The notes beneath the pieces are model-generated. The model was given only the letters and a program-made list of their open reading frames with translations. It had not been told where the DNA came from and made no database searches. A stretch of 10,797 nt of DNA from positions 658 through 11,454 of the forward strand of contig MFVN01000046.1 in the NCBI GenBank assembly GCA_001786095.1, written 5' to 3'. This document shows, piece by piece, positions 1 through 4,718 of this stretch (the first letter of the stretch is position 1; the number at the start of each line of letters is the position of its first letter). The translations under genes were made by a program, and so were the position numbers. This DNA is from Candidatus Nomurabacteria bacterium RIFCSPLOWO2_02_FULL_42_17 (lineage in GTDB: Bacteria > Patescibacteriota > Minisyncoccia > Phycocordibacterales > MFVN01).

Positions 1-2
1 AT

Positions 3-992
3 TTTTTCAATCAGCTTCTTTCCAAAGAAGAATATAAAGAAAGGGTTGATAAAATTATGGGTAGTTATTCGGAGATGGAGAAATTCCGAAAAGAATTCGA
101 AACTTTTTCGCTGAAATTTCCGCATCGAGAGAATAATAATCTTAAAACCGTCAATTGTGTCGGAGATTATATAACAGAAGGAAAAAATTTATTTAATTGT
201 TTTGAGGTCACATCAAGTGAGGATTGCAAAAATTGCTTCGCTTCTAAAAAATCTCGCGATTGTTTTGATATTATTGGGTTTGGATATAACAGTGAATTGC
301 TTTTAGAATGTGTGGCGACCGGGTATTCTTATCGCGTTATTGGTTCAATGAATATTGAAAATGGCAGTGAATTAGAGTATTGTTTTTCTTTAATGAAATC
401 AAATAAAAATTGCTTTGGTTGCGATTCTTTACGAAATGCAGAATACTCCATTTTAAACAAACAATACACCAAAGAAGAATACGAAAAATTGCGGGAGAAA
501 ATTATCGCGGAATTGAAATCAAAAAATCTCTACGGCTTATTTATGCCACCGGAATTGTCGCCTTTCGCCTATAACGAAACGGTTGCCCAAGACAATATGC
601 CCTTGACTAAAGAAGAGGCTTTAGCGCAAGGTTTCCGATGGAAAGATAATCTGCAGAAAACGGAAGGAAGGGAAACCTTAAAACCGGACCAGATCCCCGA
701 TCATATCAAAGATATCGGGGACAATATCATTGAAGAAATTTTAGCTTGTATTTCTTGCAATAGAAACTACAAAATTGTTCCGGATGAACTTCAATTTTAC
801 CGAAGAATGAATCTACCCTTGCCTAGGAAATGCTTTTTTTGCCGTCATACCGATCGAATCCTCCGTCGCGGACCGATGAAATTTTGGAACCGCCACTGCG
901 TCAAGTGCGACAAAAAAATAATTACCAACTATGCCCCCGACCGGCCGGAGATTGTTTACTGCGAAAAATGCTACCAGCAGGAGGTGTATTGA
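3..992 (+). CDS. Cys-rich solenoid/zinc-ribbon protein, first of three paralogs (5' truncated by window edge)
   Basis: Partial gene: the reading frame is open from base 3, and the residues before the ATG at 57 (FFNQLLSKEEYKERV) match the 'FNK.Y.KEEY' signature inside the next gene, so ATG 57 is an internal Met and the true start lies upstream. About 329 residues are visible: the end of one solenoid half, a second Cys/Asn-rich half ending in CFGC..LRN.EYSILNK.Y.KEEY (about bases 414-488), a linker with the LTKEEALAQG motif, and two C-terminal zinc-ribbon-like modules. The first has CISC (747-758) and CFFC (831-842) and is the best preserved copy in the window; the second has CVKC (897-908) and CEKC (960-971). 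The protein ends CEKCYQQEVY. No catalytic motif is recognised. Metal binding is inferred from the Cys pairs; the function is unknown. I recall this family as common in Parcubacteria. Confidence 0.85.
   Translation, partial: FFNQLLSKEEYKERVDKIMGSYSEMEKFRKEFETFSLKFPHRENNNLKTVNCVGDYITEGKNLFNCFEVTSSEDCKNCFASKKSRDCFDIIGFGYNSELLLECVATGYSYRVIGSMNIENGSELEYCFSLMKSNKNCFGCDSLRNAEYSILNKQYTKEEYEKLREKIIAELKSKNLYGLFMPPELSPFAYNETVAQDNMPLTKEEALAQGFRWKDNLQKTEGRETLKPDQIPDHIKDIGDNIIEEILACISCNRNYKIVPDELQFYRRMNLPLPRKCFFCRHTDRILRRGPMKFWNRHCVKCDKKIITNYAPDRPEIVYCEKCYQQEVY
979..986 (+). promoter_or_regulatory. Shine-Dalgarno-like AGGAGGTG inside 3' end of first Cys-rich gene
   Basis: AGGAGGTG is the classical complement of the 16S rRNA 3' end. 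It lies within the invariant 18 bases CAGCAGGAGGTGTATTGA (975-992), ends 3 nt before the stop codon, and is 7 nt from an ATG at 994. Such a strong site is not seen before any of the long genes in this window. That it recruits ribosomes is inference. Confidence 0.45.
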
Positions 993-1018
993 AATGTCAA
1001 AGATGCTCTTTGACATTT
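992..1018. repeat. 12-bp perfect inverted repeat at 3' end of first Cys-rich gene
   Basis: The arms AAATGTCAAAGA and TCTTTGACATTT are perfect complements around a TGC loop, starting on the last base of the stop codon. No T-run follows, so it is not a textbook intrinsic terminator. It could protect the mRNA 3' end or shape translation of the micro-ORF it contains. Confidence 0.75.
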
Positions 1019-1020
1019 AG
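994..1020 (+). other. candidate micro-ORF (MSKMLFDI) after first Cys-rich gene
   Basis: An ATG 7 nt after AGGAGGTG opens an 8-codon frame ending in TAG. The frame coincides almost exactly with the hairpin at 992-1018. By itself it would not be called a gene. It is listed because the same layout recurs after the other two paralogs. Translation is unproven. Confidence 0.25.
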
Positions 1021-1050
1021 CATTAAGCTACGATCGTATACTAATGCTAA
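1017..1050. repeat. 34-bp near-perfect palindrome between Cys-rich genes 1 and 2
   Basis: TTAGCATTA (1017-1025) is the perfect complement of TAATGCTAA (1042-1050), and TACGATCGTA (1029-1038), itself palindromic, sits exactly at the centre. Only the two 3-nt connectors AGC and TAC break the symmetry. It touches the preceding 12-bp hairpin. It could be an operator for a dimeric regulator or a second hairpin. No T-tract follows. Confidence 0.6.
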
Positions 1051-1071
1051 GTTGCTGAATTTGCGCTTTGT

Positions 1072-1100
1072 TTGTGTTTTTGGGAAGCGAGGTTTAAAAT
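1072..1100 (+). promoter_or_regulatory. possible leaderless promoter for second Cys-rich gene
   Basis: TAAAAT (1095-1100) lies exactly 6 nt before the ATG at 1107, with a weak -35-like TTGTGT (1072-1077) 17 nt further up. There is no Shine-Dalgarno before the ATG. Transcription would start at or next to the A of the ATG. The -35 match is poor, so this rests mainly on the spacing it shares with the third gene. Confidence 0.35.
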
Positions 1101-1106
1101 AGAAGC

Positions 1107-2813
1107 ATGCAAGCAGAAACTAAACAGTGCCAAAACTGTAAGCAAAATTTCACCATCGAACCCGATGACTTTTCTTTCTACGAAAAAATTTCTGTCCCTC
1201 CGCCGACTTTTTGTCCGGGGTGCCGTTCATCGAGACGAATGACCAGTACAAATGAAAGGGTTCTTTATTACAGAACCTGTGATCTGACTGGTGAAAAAAT
1301 TTTAAGCATGTATCCGGCAGATGCTCCGTTTCCGGTATATCATCCGAAAGAATGGTATGGGGACGGATGGGATCCTTATCAATATGGAATGAAATATGAT
1401 TTTTCTCTGCCCTTCTTTGAGCAATTTAGGAAATTGCAAAAAAAAGTTCCGAAAATGTCTTTGGTTCGCCAAGGCCAATCGGTGAACAGCGAATACACGC
1501 ATAGGGTACATGACATGAAAAATTCTTATATGGTGTTCAGGATGAGCAAAAGCGTTGATTCCTTCTACAGTTATATAGGAAAAAACATTACAAATTGTTG
1601 CGATTGTTTTGGAGTATCGGACTGCGAATTGTGCTACGAGTGCATAGATTGCAACCAGTGCTATAAAACCAGATTTTCTCAAGAGAGTGAGGAATGCGTA
1701 GATTCTATGTTCTTATACGCTTGCCGTAACTGTGTCAATTGTGTTGGTTGTGTAAATCTAAGAAATCAAGAGTATTGTATTTTTAATAAGCGTTATATAA
1801 AAGAAGAATATTTTGAAAAATTAAAAGAATTAAAATTAAACACCGTTGCTGGCTTGGCGGAAATGGAAGAAAGATTTTCCGGATTCAGAAAACGGTTTCC
1901 TCAAAGGTTTATTATGTCTTTAAAGTCAAACAATATTTCCGGCAATTGGTTTACCAACTGCCAAAATATAAAAAATTCTTTTTGGTGTTTGAATGTGAAA
2001 GATGGAAAATACCTTTATTATATTTTTGACGCGGAAGATTGTATGGATTATTTTCAATGGGGCAAATCAGCAGAGCTTATTTACGAATCGGAGAATTGCG
2101 GAATAAATTCTTCTCGGCTTTCTTTCTGCACGCAGTGCTGGATGGGCGCGCATAACCTGATTTATTGCGATTCTTGTCCCGGTTCCAGCTATTGCTTTGG
2201 CTGTATTGGCTTGAAAAAGGGTGAATATTCCATTTTGAACAAAAAATACAGCAAAGAAGAATATGAAGTACTTTTACCCCAAATTATTGAACATATGAAG
2301 CAAATGCCTTATGTTGATAAACAAGGCATAAAATACGGTTTTGGTGAGAATTTTCCGGATGATTTATCTTGCTTTGCTTATAATGAAACCGCGGCTATAG
2401 ATTTTTATCCAATTACTAAAGAAGAAGCATTAGCGCGCGGATATAAATGGAAAGAAAGAGAAAAGAAAAGTTATGAAACAACTATAAAAAGCTTAAATTT
2501 ACCGGAAACAATAATGGAGGTAAATGATTCAGTATTAAATGAAGTTATAGAATGCGCGGACAAAGATAAGCCCTATTCCGTCGGTGCCTATCGTATAATT
2601 CTAGATGAATTGAATTTTTATCGCAGAATGGACTTACCGCTTCCGCGAGTATGTTTTGATGTTCGCCATAAGCGCCGATTAGACAAACGTCCTCTATTAA
2701 AAATAATCAAGCGAAATTGCTCCCAATGTAATATTGAAGTGGAAACGATTTATACCGAATCTTACGCCCCGATTATTTACTGCGAGAAATGCTACCAGCA
2801 GGAGGTGTATTGA
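1107..2813 (+). CDS. Cys-rich solenoid/zinc-ribbon protein, second of three paralogs (complete)
   Basis: 568 aa with about 36 Cys; function unknown. The N-terminal module has C8-x2-C11 and C36-x2-C39 around DDFSFYEKISVPPPTF, a zinc-ribbon-like pattern, followed by a TCDLTG..ILSMYP segment. Two solenoid-like halves come next. The first, roughly residues 125-235, is dense in Cys (DCELCYECIDCNQC) and ends CVGC..LRN.EYCIFNKRY.KEEY. The second, roughly 275-390, ends CFGC..LKKGEYSILNKKYSKEEY. Each shows a loose period of about 20-24 residues, suggesting a beta-solenoid. A PITKEEALARG linker leads to a second ribbon-like module, DELNFYRRMDLPLPRVCF, which has lost one Cys from each CxxC. The final ribbon is CSQC plus CEKC, ending YQQEVY. 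There is no signal peptide or membrane segment. ATG 1107 is the first start after an in-frame stop at 1095 and has no Shine-Dalgarno. Metal binding is inference. Confidence 0.9.
   Translation: MQAETKQCQNCKQNFTIEPDDFSFYEKISVPPPTFCPGCRSSRRMTSTNERVLYYRTCDLTGEKILSMYPADAPFPVYHPKEWYGDGWDPYQYGMKYDFSLPFFEQFRKLQKKVPKMSLVRQGQSVNSEYTHRVHDMKNSYMVFRMSKSVDSFYSYIGKNITNCCDCFGVSDCELCYECIDCNQCYKTRFSQESEECVDSMFLYACRNCVNCVGCVNLRNQEYCIFNKRYIKEEYFEKLKELKLNTVAGLAEMEERFSGFRKRFPQRFIMSLKSNNISGNWFTNCQNIKNSFWCLNVKDGKYLYYIFDAEDCMDYFQWGKSAELIYESENCGINSSRLSFCTQCWMGAHNLIYCDSCPGSSYCFGCIGLKKGEYSILNKKYSKEEYEVLLPQIIEHMKQMPYVDKQGIKYGFGENFPDDLSCFAYNETAAIDFYPITKEEALARGYKWKEREKKSYETTIKSLNLPETIMEVNDSVLNEVIECADKDKPYSVGAYRIILDELNFYRRMDLPLPRVCFDVRHKRRLDKRPLLKIIKRNCSQCNIEVETIYTESYAPIIYCEKCYQQEVY
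2800..2807 (+). promoter_or_regulatory. Shine-Dalgarno-like AGGAGGTG inside 3' end of second Cys-rich gene
   Basis: Second copy of the element, within the same invariant 18 bases (2796-2813) as in the first and third paralogs. An ATG follows after 8 nt at 2816, a normal spacing for initiation or reinitiation. Confidence 0.45.
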
Positions 2814-2815
2814 TT

Positions 2816-2872
2816 ATGAACTATTCTTATATTCTATACCTGCCTGCCGGCAGGCAGGGAATTGTAGAATAG
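2816..2872 (+). other. candidate micro-ORF (MNYSYILYLPAGRQGIVE) after second Cys-rich gene
   Basis: An ATG 8 nt after AGGAGGTG opens an 18-codon frame ending in TAG at the outer edge of the inverted repeat 2830-2871. The LPAGRQ stretch is simply the translation of the GC-rich palindrome, so the peptide sequence itself is not evidence of selection. Confidence 0.25.
2830..2871. repeat. inverted repeat with a 20-bp GC-rich perfect palindrome
   Basis: CCTGCCTGCCGGCAGGCAGG (2839-2858) is a perfect palindrome built from CCTG/CAGG units. It is nested in an outer AT-rich inverted repeat, TATTCTA (2830-2836) against TAGAATA (2865-2871), with unpaired TA and GAATTG between. The base composition contrasts sharply with the AT-rich surroundings. 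I recall this palindrome as a dispersed intergenic repeat in Parcubacteria genomes, which I cannot verify here. It could be an inserted repeat unit or a transcript-end hairpin. Confidence 0.7.
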
Positions 2873-2895
2873 ATAAATCAGATTTTTTTATCTCC

Positions 2896-2925
2896 TTGTC
2901 CTATAATTAAAATATGACCTATAAT
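2896..2925 (+). promoter_or_regulatory. leaderless promoter of third Cys-rich gene
   Basis: A consensus TATAAT (2920-2925) lies exactly 6 nt before the ATG at 2932, so the start point predicted for this box falls on or beside the A of the ATG. TTGTCC (2896-2901), 18 nt upstream, is a fair -35. No Shine-Dalgarno exists before the ATG. A leaderless mRNA is the simplest reading. Confidence 0.55.
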
Positions 2926-2935
2926 TAAAGTATGG
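2900..2935 (+). repeat. tandem 18-bp duplication of -10 box plus ATG
   Basis: CCTATAATTAAAATATGA (2900-2917) is followed at once by CCTATAATTAAAGTATGG (2918-2935), 16 of 18 bases identical. Each copy carries TATAAT, 6 nt, ATG. The first ATG (2914) is in frame with the gene but meets TAA after four codons, so only the second copy can start the protein. Confidence 0.85.
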
Positions 2936-4683
2936 AATCCCGAACACCCAGATTTGACGAATTATTGGATAAAATCTTAGAAAATCTCGAGCCGCACACG
3001 CGGACTTGTAAGTGGCGCGAAGAGCATATGCATTGCGAAGGGGAATTTGAAATTACCGCCGAGGATATATCTTTTTTAAAAATGCTTCGTGTTCCGCCAC
3101 CGAATTATTGCCCGACTTGTCGGAGAATGCGCCGACTTGTGCATATGAATATGATCCAACTTTTCAACCGCCCGTGTAACGCGCCCGACCACAATGAGTT
3201 GATGATTTCCATTTTACCGGAAGAGTGCCCTTTCCCCGTGTATGATTATCAATATTTTATTTCTGATGATTTTGACGCTTTTTCCTTCGGAGTGAAATAT
3301 AAAAAAGAAACAGGCCCGCTGGAAACGCTTTTTGCCCTTCGGAAAAAATTTCCCATGCCTTCCTTTTTAAATCGCGATCCCTCAAGCATAAACAGCGAAT
3401 ATTCAAACGGCGGAAGGAATCTTAAAAACGGATATTATGTGATGGGTTGTTATAATTCGGAGGATGTTTGGTATTCCAATCTTGTAAATAAAAGTCGCAA
3501 TGTCATGGATTCTCGCGCGATTCAAGATTCAGAGTTCGTGTACGGCAGTTTATATTCCGACCATCTGTATAAATCTTCTTTCATATATTTTTCTAAAAAT
3601 TGCACGAATAGTATGTTTCTCTTTGACTGTAAGGGGTGTGATTTTTGCTTTGGCTGTGTAAATTTGCGAAACGCCAAATACCATGTTTACAACCGGCAAC
3701 TTTCCAAAGAGGATTATGAATCTTTTATGAAATCAATCTATCCGATTTCCATAACCGCGCTTTCCGAGTACAAGAAAAAATTCTGGGCGCTGGTGGTGGA
3801 ACTTCCCATGAACGCGTCGCGCAATATTGCTTCAACGAACGTTTCCGGCACGGGAATTACACACAGCCGGAATATCTTTGATGTGGTAGATGCTGATCAT
3901 AGTGAAAATATACGTCACGCCGACGGCGCGCTCTCGCACAAGGATTCCATGGATTTTCTGTTTTCCGGCGGGCATTCAAGCATGCTTTACGGCGCGATTA
4001 ACATCGGTTCGCAGTCTTCCAATGTTCGTTTTTCCGTTTCATCCAAATTTTGCAACGATTCGGAGTTTATATTCAACTCTAAAAATTTAAGCCATTGCTT
4101 TATGTGTTTCGGTTTACAAAGCAAGTCTCACTGTGTTTTAAACACGCAGTATTCTCCCGAAGAATATTTTACGCTGATGGATGATATTAAGGAGGAAATG
4201 TTAAAAAGAGGAGAATATGAAGACGGGCTCGGCCTTGAGTTTTCCGCCCAAGCGTATAATTTTTCTATGGCCCAAATCGCGTATCCGCTGGCGGATGAAG
4301 AAATAAAAAAACTTGGCGGTTTTGTGGCTCGAGAGCCGGAAACAAATGTCGGCAATACGCCCGTAATTTCCGCTAATGATATTCCACAGACAATTGAAAA
4401 CACAACCGACGACATTCTAAATTACGGCATCAAATGTGAAATCGCCAACCGGCCGTTTCGTATTATTGTGTCGGAACTTGAATTTTATCGGAGAATGAAA
4501 TTGCCGTTACCCACGATGCATCCATCCATCCGTATGGGAGATATGTTTCGACTTGCGCCATCGGGGAAAAAATATCAAACGGTTTGCGCCAAATGCGGAA
4601 AAACCATAGAATCAATTTGGAATCCGCGAGAAAAAAGTTTTATACCGTATTGTGAGAAGTGTTATCAGCAGGAGGTGTATTGA
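2932..4683 (+). CDS. Cys-rich-family solenoid protein with reduced Cys content, third of three paralogs (complete)
   Basis: 583 aa with about 21 Cys. It has the same plan as the second paralog, with about 20 extra residues at the N-terminus. The N-terminal ribbon is altered: C26 with a H-x-H-C motif (residues 32-35) replaces C-x2-C, then YCPTC follows the VPPPN motif. The first solenoid half ends CFGC..LRNAKYHVYNRQ.SKEDY. In the second half most Cys positions hold Ser or Asn; it ends CFMCFGLQ..SHCVLN.QYSPEEY. The second ribbon module (SELEFYRRMKLPLPTMHPSIR) has lost both Cys of its CxxC, while the last ribbon (CAKC plus CEKC, then YQQEVY) is intact. The start at 2932 follows from an in-frame TAA at 2926 and the promoter spacing. 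This paralog looks specialised away from metal binding while keeping the fold and C-terminal tail. Function unknown. Confidence 0.9.
   Translation: MESRTPRFDELLDKILENLEPHTRTCKWREEHMHCEGEFEITAEDISFLKMLRVPPPNYCPTCRRMRRLVHMNMIQLFNRPCNAPDHNELMISILPEECPFPVYDYQYFISDDFDAFSFGVKYKKETGPLETLFALRKKFPMPSFLNRDPSSINSEYSNGGRNLKNGYYVMGCYNSEDVWYSNLVNKSRNVMDSRAIQDSEFVYGSLYSDHLYKSSFIYFSKNCTNSMFLFDCKGCDFCFGCVNLRNAKYHVYNRQLSKEDYESFMKSIYPISITALSEYKKKFWALVVELPMNASRNIASTNVSGTGITHSRNIFDVVDADHSENIRHADGALSHKDSMDFLFSGGHSSMLYGAINIGSQSSNVRFSVSSKFCNDSEFIFNSKNLSHCFMCFGLQSKSHCVLNTQYSPEEYFTLMDDIKEEMLKRGEYEDGLGLEFSAQAYNFSMAQIAYPLADEEIKKLGGFVAREPETNVGNTPVISANDIPQTIENTTDDILNYGIKCEIANRPFRIIVSELEFYRRMKLPLPTMHPSIRMGDMFRLAPSGKKYQTVCAKCGKTIESIWNPREKSFIPYCEKCYQQEVY
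4670..4677 (+). promoter_or_regulatory. Shine-Dalgarno-like AGGAGGTG inside 3' end of third Cys-rich gene
   Basis: Third copy of the element within the invariant 18 bases (4666-4683). The six codons before it (TAT TGT GAG AAG TGT TAT) all differ at the third base from those of the first paralog, while the six codons of the element, stop included, do not differ at all. A TTG follows after 6 nt at 4684. Confidence 0.45.
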
Positions 4684-4704
4684 TTGTCTTATTCGTACGA
4701 ATAG
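4684..4704 (+). other. candidate micro-ORF (TTG start, 6 codons) after third Cys-rich gene
   Basis: TTG lies immediately after the stop codon, 6 nt from AGGAGGTG, and opens a six-codon frame (MSYSYE if TTG initiates) ending in TAG at the edge of the palindrome. It is the weakest of the three micro-ORFs because of the rare start codon and short length. Confidence 0.18.
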
Positions 4705-4705
4705 G
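4688..4705. repeat. palindromic hairpin after third Cys-rich gene
   Basis: TATTCGTACGAATA (4690-4703) is a perfect palindrome, extended by C-G and T-G pairs to 4688-4705. There is no T-run behind it. It occupies the same relative place as the repeats after the other two paralogs, although the sequences are unrelated. Confidence 0.55.
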
Positions 4706-4718
4706 TTAATAGAAAAAT

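Noticed and set aside
57..59. ATG at 57 as the start of the first gene
   Set aside because: The frame is open back to base 3 and the upstream codons match a conserved internal motif of the paralogs.
990..1020. Stop-codon readthrough or recoding (TGA as Gly or selenocysteine) at the end of the Cys-rich genes
   Set aside because: The three downstream frames differ in register and sequence, the proteins end at a well-conserved tail, and TGA serves as the normal stop of rsmH and ftsI; no TGA interrupts any gene.
830..1102. Plus-strand 90-codon frame across the first intergenic region
   Set aside because: It overlaps the end of the first Cys-rich gene in another frame and then runs through palindromes; no recognisable protein pattern.
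1302..1682. Minus-strand open frame of 126 codons inside the second Cys-rich gene, and similar frames at 813-1016, 4128-4415, 6231-6788, 9248-9484 and 10310-10525
   Set aside because: They lie opposite clearly coding genes with recognised motifs, have no family resemblance and no initiation signals; they are shadows.
2902..2916. Translation start of the third Cys-rich gene at ATG 2914
   Set aside because: It is in frame but followed by TAA after four codons.
1107..4683. Cys-rich proteins as ferredoxins or as CaiB/BaiF-type CoA transferases
   Set aside because: The Cys spacing is not that of 4Fe-4S ferredoxins (no CxxCxxCxxxCP), and no CoA-transferase features are visible.
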